Shown in pieces: positions 25,116-34,368 of a stretch of DNA of 64,000 bases. The notes under the pieces were generated by a model that saw only the letters and a list, made by a program, of their open reading frames with translations, made no database searches and was not told the DNA's origin. This DNA comes from Geodermatophilaceae bacterium URHB0062 (GTDB taxonomy: Bacteria > Actinomycetota > Actinomycetes > Mycobacteriales > Geodermatophilaceae). The position numbers were made by a program, and so were the translations under genes. Within the stretch, counting starts at the first letter, position 1. Each line of letters opens with the position of its first letter. The stretch covers positions 431,050 through 495,049 of the forward strand of contig JHVO01000005.1 in assembly GCA_000620185.1 (NCBI GenBank). The letters run 5' to 3'.

Positions 25116-27547
25116 CGCCCCCCTCCGCCGGCCGGCTGCACGCTGACGGGTGTGACCAGTCGCCGACCGGCACCCACCTCCCGCACCGGACCGGTCAGGC
25201 AGACCGTCGCACGGCAGGGGAGGTCCGCCGACGAGGTGCCGACCATCACCTCGACGTCGCCCGGCTCGACGATCCGCCGGAGGTCCCGCCCGGAGAAGGC
25301 GGTCCGATCGGCGTGCACGTCGAAGCGGACGTCCACGGCCTCGCCGGGGGCCAGCCGCACCCGGCGGAAGCCGGTCAGCTGCCGGGTGGGCCGGACCACC
25401 GAGGCGAGGACGTCGTGGAGGTAGAGCTGGACGACCTCGTCTCCGTCCCGCTGTCCGGTGTTGCGCAGCCGCACGGAGACACTGAACTCCCCGTCGGTGG
25501 GCACCTCCGAGGTGCTCAGCCGCAGGTCGTCGACCTCGAAGCTGGTGTAGGACGAGCCGAAGCCGAACGGGAAGAGCGGCGTCGGGTCGACGCTGCTGAT
25601 GCCGGTGCTCTCCGGGCCGCCGAGCGGAGGCTGCAGGTAGGTGCCCGGCTGCCCGCCGGGGCCTCGGGGGATCTGCACGGGCAGCTTGCCGCCGGGCTGC
25701 ACCCGCCCGGACAGGACCCCCGCGACCGCGGCCCCGCCCTCCTCGCCCGGCATGAACGCCTGCACGAGGCCGGCGGCGCGGCCGTGCACGTCGCCCAGCG
25801 CGTACGGCCGGCCCGAGACCACGACCACGACGACCGGGGTACCCGTGCCGAGCAGCTCGTCGAGCAGGTCCGCCTGGACACCGGGCAACCGGAGGTCGGC
25901 GGCGTCGCAGCCCTCGCCGGAGGTGCCGTGACCGAACAATCCGGCCAGGTCACCGACGACGGCGACGCAGAGGTCGGCCCCGCGCGCGGCCTCGAGCGCG
26001 GCCGCGAAGCCCGACCGGTCGGGGTCCTGGACCCCGCATCCGCGCTCGGTCACGACCTCCATGTCCGGCAGTTCCGCACGCAGCGCCTCGACGACGGTCG
26101 GGACGTCGATGCCCAGGCCGTGCCCGGGGTGGCGGGGGAGGACGTGGTTGGGAAAGGCGTAGCAGCCCATCATCGTGCGGCCGTCGTCCGCGCACGGCCC
26201 GATCACGGCCACCCGTCGCAGCTGCGGTCGCCCGCTCCCGAGCAGGGGCAGCGCGGTTCCGGCGTCGAGCAGGACCACGGACCGTTCGGCCAGCTCGCGG
26301 GCCAGTGCCCGGTTCGCCGGCGAGTCCAGCTCCACGGTGTCCGCGCCGGCCACGGAGCCCTCCGGCGTCCAGTCGGGGTCGAGCAGGCCGAGCTCGATCT
26401 TCTGGGTCAGCGCCCGGCGTGCCGCGCGGTCGACCAGCTCCTCGGCCAGCTCGCCGCGGCGTACCCGCTCGGCGAGCCCGGGACCGTAGCCGAGCGTGTC
26501 GGGCAGCTCCACGTCGATGCCGGCGGCCAGCGCCAGCGCCCCGGCCCCCTCGGCGTCGGCGGCGAGGCGGTGCATGGTGGCCAGGAAGGGGACCGCCCAG
26601 TAGTCGGACACCACCGTGCCGGTGAAACCCCAGTCGTCGCGCAGCACGTCGGTGAGCAGCCACGAGTCCGAGCCGGCCGGGATGCCGTCGACGTCGGCGT
26701 AGGAGTTCATGACCGATCCCACGCCGCCGAGGGTCACCGCGGACTCGAACGGCGGCAGGACGACGTCCAGGAGTTCGCGCCGCCCCATCGACACCGGGCC
26801 GTGGTTGCGCCCCCCGCGCGAGGCCGAGTAGCCGGCGAAGTGCTTGAGCGTGGCCAGCACCCCGGCGCTCTGCAGCCCGCGGACGTAGGCGGTCCCCAGC
26901 ACGGACACCAGATGCGGGTCCTCGCCGATGGTCTCCTCGACCCGGCCCCACCGGTAGTCGCGGACGACGTCGAGGACGGGGGAGAGGCCCTGGTGGACCC
27001 CCAGGGCTGCCATGTCGCGACCGATCGCGGCGGCCATCCGCTCGACCAGGTCGGGGTCGAAGGTCGCCCCCCAGGCGATCGCCGCCGGATACACCGTCGC
27101 CCGGAAGGCGGTGAAACCGGTCAGGCACTCCTCGTGCACCAGGGCGGGGATGCCCAGCCCCGAGTTGCCGAGGACGACGTGCTGCTGGCGGACCAGCTCC
27201 GCGGCGCCGTCGGCGGCGGTCACCGGGGCGCTGCCGTAGACGCGGGTCAGGTGGCCGAGGCCGTGCCGACTCGCCTCCTCGAGCGACGCGCTGCCCGAGG
27301 CCGCGAAGACGTCCTGCATCGGGGCCACGTTGATCGCCTCGGCGTCCGGCTCCGGTTCCGGTTCCTCGGCGCCTTCCCCGACGGGAGCCTGCATGTCGTT
27401 GCCCAGCCACCTGCTGCCGAGCTGGGCGACCTTCTCCTCCAGCGTCATGGCTGCGAGGAGGAGGTTCACGCGCTCGGGCACCGGCAGCGCCGTGTCCTGC
27501 CACGGAGCCGGAAGGCGGGTCGTGGCGGAGTCGTGCGCAGTCGTCAC
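25112..27547 (-). CDS. Glycoside hydrolase family 3 beta-glucosidase/xylosidase
   Basis: 811 residues. The GH3 N-terminal barrel has VLATLKHFAGYSASRGGRNH and the nucleophile in GFTGTVVSDYWAVPF (Asp about 315). The C-terminal alpha/beta domain has VAVIGPCADDGRTMMGCYAF, and a fibronectin-III-like domain ends the chain (VRLRNTGQRDGDEVVQLYLH). No signal peptide, so it should hydrolyse imported oligosaccharides in the cytoplasm. GTG 27547 is preferred because GGGAG sits 6 nt upstream; in-frame starts at 27580-27697 lack a site. Co-transcribed with the LacI gene. Confidence 0.92.
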   Translation of the reverse strand: MTTAHDSATTRLPAPWQDTALPVPERVNLLLAAMTLEEKVAQLGSRWLGNDMQAPVGEGAEEPEPEPDAEAINVAPMQDVFAASGSASLEEASRHGLGHLTRVYGSAPVTAADGAAELVRQQHVVLGNSGLGIPALVHEECLTGFTAFRATVYPAAIAWGATFDPDLVERMAAAIGRDMAALGVHQGLSPVLDVVRDYRWGRVEETIGEDPHLVSVLGTAYVRGLQSAGVLATLKHFAGYSASRGGRNHGPVSMGRRELLDVVLPPFESAVTLGGVGSVMNSYADVDGIPAGSDSWLLTDVLRDDWGFTGTVVSDYWAVPFLATMHRLAADAEGAGALALAAGIDVELPDTLGYGPGLAERVRRGELAEELVDRAARRALTQKIELGLLDPDWTPEGSVAGADTVELDSPANRALARELAERSVVLLDAGTALPLLGSGRPQLRRVAVIGPCADDGRTMMGCYAFPNHVLPRHPGHGLGIDVPTVVEALRAELPDMEVVTERGCGVQDPDRSGFAAALEAARGADLCVAVVGDLAGLFGHGTSGEGCDAADLRLPGVQADLLDELLGTGTPVVVVVVSGRPYALGDVHGRAAGLVQAFMPGEEGGAAVAGVLSGRVQPGGKLPVQIPRGPGGQPGTYLQPPLGGPESTGISSVDPTPLFPFGFGSSYTSFEVDDLRLSTSEVPTDGEFSVSVRLRNTGQRDGDEVVQLYLHDVLASVVRPTRQLTGFRRVRLAPGEAVDVRFDVHADRTAFSGRDLRRIVEPGDVEVMVGTSSADLPCRATVCLTGPVREVGAGRRLVTPVSVQPAGGGGR

Positions 27548-27666
27548 TGAGTGCTCCCGGAGGACCTGAGGTTTCGACATTTCGACGGTCATGGCCAGCT
27601 TTCGACGCCGCGGTAGAGGGGCGAAGCCCTGCCCGCGCGCCATGTTCGGAGCCCACTGTGAAGGAG

Positions 27667-27682
27667 TGTGAGCGATAGCACA
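27667..27682. promoter_or_regulatory. Possible second LacI-family operator
   Basis: TGTGAGCGATAGCACA has 4-bp inverted ends (TGTG/CACA) and resembles the lac operator core TGTGAGCG. It lies 120 bp upstream of the GH3 gene. Weaker than 27769-27782. Confidence 0.35.
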
Positions 27683-27768
27683 ACAGGTCGTTGACACCGT
27701 GGTGGCCGAAAAGTAGCGTCCCCGCCGCGACCGTCTCCGAGGTGATCTGACTCACACGATTGCGGGGT

Positions 27769-27782
27769 TGAGAGCGCTTCCA
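27769..27782. promoter_or_regulatory. CebR-type operator
   Basis: TGAGAGCGCTTCCA matches 12 of 14 positions of the palindromic Streptomyces CebR box TGGGAGCGCTCCCA. It lies 81 bp upstream of the solute-binding protein start. Confidence 0.7.
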
Positions 27783-27862
27783 GCAGTCGGTGCGCGCTGC
27801 GTGTACAGGCCACTGATCGGCCGCGGGCAGGGCTTCGCGGCCTCTGGACAACGGAGACCAGC

Positions 27863-29191
27863 GTGGAATTCGGACAGCTCTCCCTCTCCCGGCGGAACTT
27901 CCTGGGGCTCTCGGCCGCGACCGCCGGCGCGCTCGCACTCAGTGCATGCGGCAGTTCGGGCCCCGGCCAGGCCAAGAGCGGCGAGGCCTCGTACTGGTTC
28001 CTCAGCGGCCAGCCGCAGGAGGACATCCGCCAGGGCGCCGTCGACGCCTTCAACAAGAAGAACCCGGACGGCACGATCAAGGCGACGACGTTCCAGAACG
28101 ACGCCTACAAGACCAAGATCAAGACGGCGCTCGGCGCGGGGCAGGGCCCGACGATCATCTGGGGCTGGGGCGGTGGTGGCCTCAAGAGCTGGGTCGACGC
28201 GAACCAGGTCGAGGACCTCACGTCGTGGTTCGGATCCAACGCCGACGTCAAGAACCGGCTGTTCCCGTCGTCCTTCGGGCCCGCCATCATCGACGGCAAG
28301 ATCTACGCGATGCCGGCCGAGACCGTGCAGCCGATCGTCCTGTACTACAACAAGCGCGTCTTCGACAAGGTCGGCGCGAAGCCGCCGCAGTCCTGGGGCG
28401 ACATCATGGCCCTGGTGCCGAAGTTCAACGCCGCCGGCGTCGCGCCGTTCTCCCTCGCCGGCCAGTCGCGGTGGACCAACATGATGTGGCTGGAGTTCGC
28501 CTTCGACCGCGTCGGCGGCCCCGAGGTGTTCCAGGCGGTCTTCGACGGCGAGCCGAACGCCTGGTCGAACCCCGCGTCCATCCAGGGCCTGACCATGGTC
28601 CAGGACCTGGTGAAGGCGGGCGGTTTCGTCAAGGGATTCGCCTCGATCGTCGCGGACCAGAACGCCGACCAGGCACTGCTGTACACCGACAAGGCCGCGA
28701 TGATGCTCCACGGCTCCTGGACCTACGCGAGCATGAAGACCGACGGCGGCGACTTCGTGACCGGCGGCCACCTCGGCTGGATGAACTTCCCGCCGGTCGA
28801 GGGTGGCAAGGGCGACCCGAGCGACACCGTCGGCAACCCCGGGCAGTACCTGTCCATCAACGCGAGCGCATCGACGGAGCAGAAGGACATCGCCAAGAAG
28901 TTCTTCTCCGAGGGCGTCCTCCAGGACGCCGAGGTCAAGCAGTGGATCGACACCGGTGGCGTGCCGATCGTCAACGGCGCCGACAAGGAACTGGCCAGCA
29001 GTGACGATGCCGAATTCCTCGGTTTCGTCTACGACACGGCGAGCAAGGCCAAGGTCTTCGCGCAGTCCTGGGACCAGGCGCTGTCACCGACCGCGGCCGA
29101 GACCCTGCTGGACAACATCGCCAAGCTCTTCCAGCTCAGCATCACGCCCCAGCAGTTCGCCGACAGCATGAACGCGGTCATCGGCAAGTGA
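27863..29191 (+). CDS. ABC sugar-binding lipoprotein exported by Tat (CebE-like)
   Basis: 442 residues. The N-terminus SLSRRNFLGLSAATAGALAL ends in the lipobox LSAC (Cys about 29), a twin-arginine lipoprotein signal. The mature part is a family 1 extracellular solute-binding protein (IIWGWGGGGLKSWVDANQVE, then KIYAMPAETVQPIVLYYNKR, KVGAKPPQSWGDIMALVPKF). It should capture oligosaccharides outside the membrane for the two permeases that follow. GTG 27863 starts it; the permease start overlaps its TGA. A TatA homologue in the same operon is notable given its Tat signal. Confidence 0.9.
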   Translation: MEFGQLSLSRRNFLGLSAATAGALALSACGSSGPGQAKSGEASYWFLSGQPQEDIRQGAVDAFNKKNPDGTIKATTFQNDAYKTKIKTALGAGQGPTIIWGWGGGGLKSWVDANQVEDLTSWFGSNADVKNRLFPSSFGPAIIDGKIYAMPAETVQPIVLYYNKRVFDKVGAKPPQSWGDIMALVPKFNAAGVAPFSLAGQSRWTNMMWLEFAFDRVGGPEVFQAVFDGEPNAWSNPASIQGLTMVQDLVKAGGFVKGFASIVADQNADQALLYTDKAAMMLHGSWTYASMKTDGGDFVTGGHLGWMNFPPVEGGKGDPSDTVGNPGQYLSINASASTEQKDIAKKFFSEGVLQDAEVKQWIDTGGVPIVNGADKELASSDDAEFLGFVYDTASKAKVFAQSWDQALSPTAAETLLDNIAKLFQLSITPQQFADSMNAVIGK

Positions 29192-30114
29192 CCGTCATCG
29201 TTCCGCCCGCGCCGGCGGTGCAGACCACACGGCCCGCATCGTCGGCCGGTGGCCACGGTCCCGTCGGCTGGATGGTGCTCCCGGCGCTGGTGGTGTTCGT
29301 GGCGTTCGGCGCGGTTCCGCTGCTGGGTGTCCTGGGGCTGAGCTTCACCACGTGGGACGGGCTCGGCGTCATCCACCCCAGCGGGCTGACCAGCTGGCGC
29401 GCGGTTCTCACCGACCCGGGGCTGCCGCACGCGATGTGGGTGACCTTCAAGATCATGGCGCTGTCATGGCTGTTCCAGACGCCGATGAGCATCCTCATCG
29501 GCGTCTTCCTCGCCGGCCACCAGCGCTACCGCGAGTTCCTGGCGATCCTCTACTTCATCCCGCTGCTGTTGTCGGCCGCCGCGATCGCCATCACCTACAA
29601 GGCCCTGCTCGACCCGAACTTCGGCCTGGGTGCGGGGCTCGGCATCCCACTGCTGCAGCAGGACTGGCTCGGCGACTCGACCCTGGCGCTCGGCGTCGTC
29701 GTCTTCGTCGTCTCCTGGCAGTTCATCCCGTTCCACTCGCTCATCTACCAGGGTGCGGTGCGGCAGATCCCGCGCTCCATGTACGAGGCGGCCGCGCTCG
29801 ACGGCGCCGGGCGGGTCCGCCAGTTCTTCAGCATCACGCTGCCGCAGCTGAAGTACACGATCATCACCTCGTCGACGCTCATGGTCGTCGGGTCGTTGAC
29901 GTTCTTCGACCTCATCTTCGTGCTGACCGAGGGCGGACCCGGCGACGCGACCCGCTCGCTGGCGCTGGAGATGTACAAGACCGGGTTCCAGGCGAACCTC
30001 ATGGGCCCGGCCAGCGCCATCGCCGTCATCCTCGTCGTCGTGGGCCTGATCGTCGCGCTGCTGCTGCGACGGCTGGGCGGGCGTGGCGACGAGAGCCAGC
30101 TGGAAGGGGCCTGA
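29188..30114 (+). CDS. ABC sugar permease, MalF/CebF-like
   Basis: 308 residues, six predicted membrane helices. The permease EAA loop is YEAAALDGAGRVRQFFSITL with LP following, the docking site for the ATPase. The start GTG overlaps the upstream stop (GTGA). No ATPase gene is present here, so it likely shares a common MsiK-type ATPase encoded elsewhere, as carbohydrate importers of actinomycetes do. Confidence 0.92.
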   Translation: MTVIVPPAPAVQTTRPASSAGGHGPVGWMVLPALVVFVAFGAVPLLGVLGLSFTTWDGLGVIHPSGLTSWRAVLTDPGLPHAMWVTFKIMALSWLFQTPMSILIGVFLAGHQRYREFLAILYFIPLLLSAAAIAITYKALLDPNFGLGAGLGIPLLQQDWLGDSTLALGVVVFVVSWQFIPFHSLIYQGAVRQIPRSMYEAAALDGAGRVRQFFSITLPQLKYTIITSSTLMVVGSLTFFDLIFVLTEGGPGDATRSLALEMYKTGFQANLMGPASAIAVILVVVGLIVALLLRRLGGRGDESQLEGA

Positions 30115-30115
30115 C

Positions 30116-31018
30116 ATGGCGACCGTGGTGGCGCCGGAGGGGGGCCGGGTCGACTCCGCCGCGGCGCCCCTTCGATCCCGGCGGCGGCGGACGGACGAGC
30201 GCGAGCCCCGCAACTGGGTGGGTGGGGCGGCGGGCTGGCTGTGGCTGGTCATCGTGGTCGTACCGCTCTACTGGATCGTCATCACCAGCTTCAAGACGCG
30301 GGCGAACTACTTCGCGACCAACCCGCTGGCACCTCCGTCGTCCCCGACGATGGAGAACTACCGCTTCGTCCTCGAGCAGGACTTCGCCCGGTACTTCGTC
30401 AACAGCGTGATCGTCACGCTCGGTGCCGTGGTGCCTGCGGTGGCCGTCTCGTTCATGGCCGCCTACGCCATCGTGCGCGCCGGCGAGGGCCGCTTCCTGC
30501 GGACGACCAACTCGATGTTCCTGCTGGGTCTGGCGATCCCGCTGCAGGCGGTCATCATCCCGATCTACCTGATCATCATCCGGCTGCAGCTGTACGACAC
30601 CCTGCTGGCGATCATCCTGCCGTCGATCGCGTTCGCGATCCCGCTGTCGGTGCTCGTCCTGAGCAACTTCATCCGGGACGTCCCGAGGGAGCTCTTCGAG
30701 TCGATGCGGATGGACGGCGCGACGGAGTGGACGATGCTCTGGCGGCTGGCCTTACCGCTGACCCGGCCCGCTCTGGTGACCGTCGGCATCTACCAGGGCC
30801 TGACCGTCTGGAACAACTTCCTGCTGCCGCTGATCCTCATCCAGAGCCCGGAGCAACGCCCGCTGCCGCTGGCGCTCTGGGCGTTCCAGGGGCAGTACGG
30901 GATCAACGTGCCGGCGATCGCGGCCTCCGTCGTCCTGACGGCCCTGCCCATCGTGATCCTCTACGCCGTCGGCCGGCGCCAGTTGCTGAGCGGCCTCACG
31001 GCCGGCTTCGGCAAGTGA
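30116..31018 (+). CDS. ABC sugar permease, MalG/CebG-like
   Basis: 300 residues with six helices. A basic cytoplasmic N-terminus ([15 protein letters not shown]) precedes helix 1 ([20 protein letters not shown]). The EAA loop is diverged: [23 protein letters not shown] 30116 lies 1 nt after the preceding TGA, with GGAAGGGG just upstream. Pairs with the 29188 permease to form the membrane channel. Confidence 0.92.
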   Translation: MATVVAPEGGRVDSAAAPLRSRRRRTDEREPRNWVGGAAGWLWLVIVVVPLYWIVITSFKTRANYFATNPLAPPSSPTMENYRFVLEQDFARYFVNSVIVTLGAVVPAVAVSFMAAYAIVRAGEGRFLRTTNSMFLLGLAIPLQAVIIPIYLIIIRLQLYDTLLAIILPSIAFAIPLSVLVLSNFIRDVPRELFESMRMDGATEWTMLWRLALPLTRPALVTVGIYQGLTVWNNFLLPLILIQSPEQRPLPLALWAFQGQYGINVPAIAASVVLTALPIVILYAVGRRQLLSGLTAGFGK

Positions 31019-31062
31019 CGCCGTCCTTCCCCCACCATCGCTCCTGTCCGAAGGAGACCACC

Positions 31063-31263
31063 GTGGACCTCGGTGCCCCGGAGATCGGCCTGATCCTGCT
31101 GGCCGTCCTCCTGCTGTTCGGCTACCAGAAGCTGCCCGACGCCGCGCGATCCCTCGGACGGTCGCTGCGGATCTTCAAGGGTGAGATGAGGGGCATGCAC
31201 GACGACGGACGGGCGCCCTCCGCCGGCGCCCCGTCGGGCGACGCCGGCGAGAGGCTCCCGTGA
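31063..31263 (+). CDS. tatA: Small TatA/TatE-type twin-arginine translocase subunit inside a sugar operon
   Basis: 66 residues. One N-terminal helix ([20 protein letters not shown]) with the conserved FG hinge, an amphipathic helix ([19 protein letters not shown]) and a short acidic tail: the TatA layout. GTG 31063 follows AAGGAGACCACC. It overlaps the next gene by GTGA and lies 44 nt after the permease, so it is part of the operon. Main tatAC genes normally sit elsewhere, so this is probably an extra TatA serving the Tat-dependent binding protein of the same operon; that link is inferred. Confidence 0.85.
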   Translation: MDLGAPEIGLILLAVLLLFGYQKLPDAARSLGRSLRIFKGEMRGMHDDGRAPSAGAPSGDAGERLP

Positions 31264-32660
31264 GCGCCGGACCCGAGGCGGGTGCGTTCCCCCCGGACTT
31301 CCTCTGGGGTGCCGCGACCGCCGCCTACCAGATCGAGGGGGCCGCGGACGAGGACGGCCGGGGCCGGTCGATCTGGGACACCTACAGCCACACCCCGGGC
31401 CGCGTGCGGGACGGCGACACCGGCGACGTCGCCGCCGACCACTACCACCGGTGGCGGGACGACGTGGCGCTCATGGCCGACCTGGGCCTCGGGTCCTACC
31501 GCTTCTCCGTGGCCTGGCCGCGCGTGCAGCCGGGCGGCCGCGGGCCGGCCAACCAGAAGGGGCTGGACTTCTACTCCGGCCTGGTCGACGCGCTGCTCGA
31601 GCGGGGCATCGAGCCCTGGGTGACGCTGTACCACTGGGACCTCCCCGACGAGCTCGAGCAGGCGGGGGGCTGGCCGGCGCGGGACACCGCCGACCGCTTC
31701 GCCGAGTACGCCGGGTTGGTCGTCGGCGCGCTCGGCGACCGGGTCCGCTTCTGGACCACGCTCAACGAGCCGTGGTGCTCGGCCTTCCTCGGCTACGCCA
31801 GCGGGGCCCACGCGCCGGGCCGGCACGAGCCGGCGGCCTCGGTGGCCGCCGCCCACCATCTCCTGCTGGGCCACGGCCTCGCCGCCCAGGCGCTGCGCGC
31901 CGGCGGCGCCGAGCAGGTCGGCATCACGCTGAACTTCACGCCGGCTCTGCCGGCCGACGACCATCCCGCCGTCGTGGACGCCGCCCGCCGAGTCGACGGG
32001 CTGCACAACCGGTTCTTCCTCGACGCGCTGGTTCGCGGTCGCTATCCGGACGACGTCCGGGCCGACCTGGCGGCGCTCACCGACTTCGGCTTCGAGGGGG
32101 ACGGCGACGCGGCGACCATCGCGGCGCCGCTGGACCTGCTGGGCGTCAACTACTACACGCGGCAGGTCGTGAGCACCTCGGCGATGCCCGGCGCAGCCGT
32201 CGTCGAGACGAGCCCACCGGAGGGGCGGCTGACCGAGATGGGGTGGGCGGTCGACCCCGACGGGCTCGGGGACCTGTTGCGCCGCCTGCACCGCGAGTAC
32301 GGCGACCTGTCGCTGTACGTGACCGAGAACGGCGCCGCCTTCGCCGACGTGGTGGCGGCCGACGACGGGGTGCACGACGAGGAACGCACCGCCTATCTGG
32401 CCGCGCACCTCGGGAGCTGCGCCGCTGCCATCGCCGACGGCGTTCCGCTGCGGGGCTACTTCGTCTGGTCGCTGATGGACAACTTCGAGTGGGCGCACGG
32501 CTACAGCAAGCGGTTCGGGGTCGTGCACGTCGACTACGCGACCCAGCAGCGGCGGGTGAAGGACAGCGGCCGCTGGTACGCCGACCTCATCCGCGCCCAC
32601 CGGGCTCGACACGTCGCAGCCACATCGCCATCCCGATCGACAGGTCGCGCCGCTCGGTGA
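31260..32660 (+). CDS. Glycoside hydrolase family 1 beta-glucosidase (BglC-like)
   Basis: 466 residues. The GH1 barrel starts [20 protein letters not shown]. Acid/base Glu lies in [11 protein letters not shown] (about 170) and nucleophile in [10 protein letters not shown] (about 356); VAWPRVQP and the aglycone loop [13 protein letters not shown] are present. Cytoplasmic; it cleaves beta-linked disaccharides brought in by the upstream transporter, matching the cebEFG-bglC layout of Streptomyces. Its last 74 nt overlap the convergent GNAT gene. Confidence 0.95.
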   Translation: MSAGPEAGAFPPDFLWGAATAAYQIEGAADEDGRGRSIWDTYSHTPGRVRDGDTGDVAADHYHRWRDDVALMADLGLGSYRFSVAWPRVQPGGRGPANQKGLDFYSGLVDALLERGIEPWVTLYHWDLPDELEQAGGWPARDTADRFAEYAGLVVGALGDRVRFWTTLNEPWCSAFLGYASGAHAPGRHEPAASVAAAHHLLLGHGLAAQALRAGGAEQVGITLNFTPALPADDHPAVVDAARRVDGLHNRFFLDALVRGRYPDDVRADLAALTDFGFEGDGDAATIAAPLDLLGVNYYTRQVVSTSAMPGAAVVETSPPEGRLTEMGWAVDPDGLGDLLRRLHREYGDLSLYVTENGAAFADVVAADDGVHDEERTAYLAAHLGSCAAAIADGVPLRGYFVWSLMDNFEWAHGYSKRFGVVHVDYATQQRRVKDSGRWYADLIRAHRARHVAATSPSRSTGRAAR

Positions 32661-33039
32661 AGCCGGAACGCTCGTACAGGCGACGCCCGGGCGGGTCGGC
32701 CATCAATGACACGTAGGCGTCCGCCGGCGCGGCGTGCCGGATCCGGTCGAGCAGCCAGCTCAGGACCCAGTTGCCGATGCCCCGGCCCTGGTGCGGGGGC
32801 AGGACGGCCATGTCGACGACGTGGAAGTACCAGCCTCCATCGCCGATGAGTCGTCCCATGCCCACCGTCTCGCCACTGGCCGTCTCGACCACGTGGCACC
32901 CGGCCCAACTGCCCGGCAGGGCGAGGCTGCTCTGCTCTTCCGTGCGAGGCGTGAGCCCGGCATCCGCCCGGAGTCGCATGTAGTCGTGCACGGTCGGCGT
33001 GCCGGGACGCAGCACGTATCCCTCAGGCGTCCCTGGCAT
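32587..33039 (-). CDS. GNAT-family N-acetyltransferase
   Basis: 150 residues. The acetyl-CoA loop is [20 protein letters not shown], followed by [21 protein letters not shown]-acetylates an unidentified amine. It converges with the GH1 gene and overlaps its 3' end by 74 nt; both frames look genuine (conserved C-terminal motif residues in each), which is unusual for convergent genes. Confidence 0.85.
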   Translation of the reverse strand: MPGTPEGYVLRPGTPTVHDYMRLRADAGLTPRTEEQSSLALPGSWAGCHVVETASGETVGMGRLIGDGGWYFHVVDMAVLPPHQGRGIGNWVLSWLLDRIRHAAPADAYVSLMADPPGRRLYERSGFTERRDLSIGMAMWLRRVEPGGRG

Positions 33040-33051
33040 GGACCCACGATG

Positions 33052-33999
33052 TCACGGCTGCGGGAGCTCGCCGGCGGCGAGAAGGACGTCCTGACAGCCG
33101 AACTCGTCCATCAGGCCGACGGTGGCCAGCCGGTCGGGATCGAGCTCGACGGGCCCCTGACCGCTCAGCGCGTAGCAGCGGTACCCGGCGGTGGCGCACA
33201 GCCGCGCCAGCACGGCGCGCAGCCGCCCGGTTCCGGCCAGGACCTCGACGAACAGGGTCGGCCGCGCGTTCACCAGGTGCTCCCACATGGCGTCGAGCAG
33301 GACGTGCTCCTGGCCCTCGACGTCCATCTTGATCAGGTCCACGCCGTCGAGGAGCCGCCGGACGTCGACGGCCGGGACGTCATGGACGGCGACGGCGCCG
33401 CGGGTCATGTCCGCGGGGAGCTCGGTGTCGGCGGCGAGGAACGCGACGGTCGGGGTGGCGGCCTGGTCGGCCGGGACGAGCAGCGGCACCGACGTCAGCG
33501 CCGCGTCGGCGACCGCGGCGGCCACGACGACCTCCACGGACGTCACCCCGTTGAGGGCGAGGTGGGTCCGGCAGATCTCGGCGGAGAACGGGTGCGGTTC
33601 CAGGGCGACGTACCGCACGCCGGGCGCCGCGCGACCGCCCTGGACCGCGAAGTACCCGACGTTGGTGCCGAGCTCCAGCACCGACCGCGAGGTCCGGCAG
33701 AACGCCCGCCACCAGGGCAGCAGCTCCGGCTCCCAGCCCTGCTCGCCGCACCAGTACAGCTGCTCGAGCACCTGCGAGTCGAGGGCGACGAACTCCAGCG
33801 CCGGGTTGTCGACCGGGCGGAAGCGCGAGACCCCGCGCGGGATGCCGCCGCGGTACAGCCCGCGGAGTGCCGCCCTCCGCATCCGGGCCGATCGCGACGT
33901 GGCGTCCCCCGGCGGGAGGAGCCGGCGCAGCCGGTCGGCGAGCCGCACCGGCATCCGGCCAACGACGGCGCGGAGGATCCGTCGTCGCGCCGGGCTCAC
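33052..33999 (-). CDS. FkbM-family SAM-dependent methyltransferase
   Basis: 315 residues. SAM-binding motif I is SVLELGTNVGYFAVQGG, followed by VRYVALEPHPFSAEICRTHL and the FkbM hallmark LDGVDLIKMDVEGQEHVLLD. Family members O-methylate sugars or polyketide hydroxyls. The basic N-terminal stretch (RRRILRAVVGRMPVRLADRL) may lie on the membrane. GTG 33999 overlaps the PTPS-like stop (GTGA), so it belongs to the same unit as the PTPS-like and dehydrogenase genes. The start at 34107 would overlap the neighbour by 112 nt. Confidence 0.88.
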   Translation of the reverse strand: MSPARRRILRAVVGRMPVRLADRLRRLLPPGDATSRSARMRRAALRGLYRGGIPRGVSRFRPVDNPALEFVALDSQVLEQLYWCGEQGWEPELLPWWRAFCRTSRSVLELGTNVGYFAVQGGRAAPGVRYVALEPHPFSAEICRTHLALNGVTSVEVVVAAAVADAALTSVPLLVPADQAATPTVAFLAADTELPADMTRGAVAVHDVPAVDVRRLLDGVDLIKMDVEGQEHVLLDAMWEHLVNARPTLFVEVLAGTGRLRAVLARLCATAGYRCYALSGQGPVELDPDRLATVGLMDEFGCQDVLLAAGELPQP

Positions 34000-34364
34000 A
34001 GGCTCGCCGTGTAGCCGCCGAAGGCGACCGGTGACTCCCAGACCCGGACCGCGAGCGTGACGCCGGGCAGGGTGCCCAGCGCGGCCGCGAGACGGTCGTG
34101 CAGCCACCGGGCGAAGATCTCCACCGTCACCGCCTCGGCGAGGACGACGGTCTCCAGGTCCGCGTCCGCCACCTGCGCGGCGGCGGACCGCAGCGCGTCC
34201 TCCAGCAGGTCCAGGTCGACCACCATGCCGCGCTCGTCGAGGTCGTCCCGGCGGACGACGACGTCGAGCCGGTAGTCGTGCGAGTGGCGTTCGCCCTCGG
34301 GTGGGGGCATGCCCGGCATGACGTGGAAGGCACGTACCTGCAGCGCTGTCCCCGTCTCGTACAC
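33996..34364 (-). CDS. 6-pyruvoyltetrahydropterin synthase/QueD-like protein lacking the usual catalytic Cys
   Basis: 122 residues. T-fold signature: a first zinc His in VRAFHVMP, the HSHDYRLDVVV strand (normally HGHNY), AEAVTVEIFARWLHDRL (normally PTxEN) and the C-terminal glutamate strand VRVWESPVAFGGYTASL. The position of the catalytic Cys, five residues before HSH, is Pro and no Cys is present anywhere nearby. The zinc His triad and active-site Glu remain. It could be a lyase on a dihydroneopterin-like or pyrimidine substrate with altered chemistry. GTG 34364 chosen because earlier starts overlap the dehydrogenase. Confidence 0.8.
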   Translation of the reverse strand: MYETGTALQVRAFHVMPGMPPPEGERHSHDYRLDVVVRRDDLDERGMVVDLDLLEDALRSAAAQVADADLETVVLAEAVTVEIFARWLHDRLAAALGTLPGVTLAVRVWESPVAFGGYTASL

Positions 34365-34368
34365 GGCG

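Larger units (their letters stand above)
27548..27862. promoter_or_regulatory. Divergent promoter region of the GH3-lacI and ABC-GH1 units
   Basis: 315 bp without a gene. It carries a CebR-type operator (27769-27782), a second TGTG...CACA site (27667-27682) and, on the plus strand, TTGACA (27691-27696) with TAGCGT 17 nt later. The plus-strand start GTG 27863 follows a GGAGA site. Confidence 0.6.
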
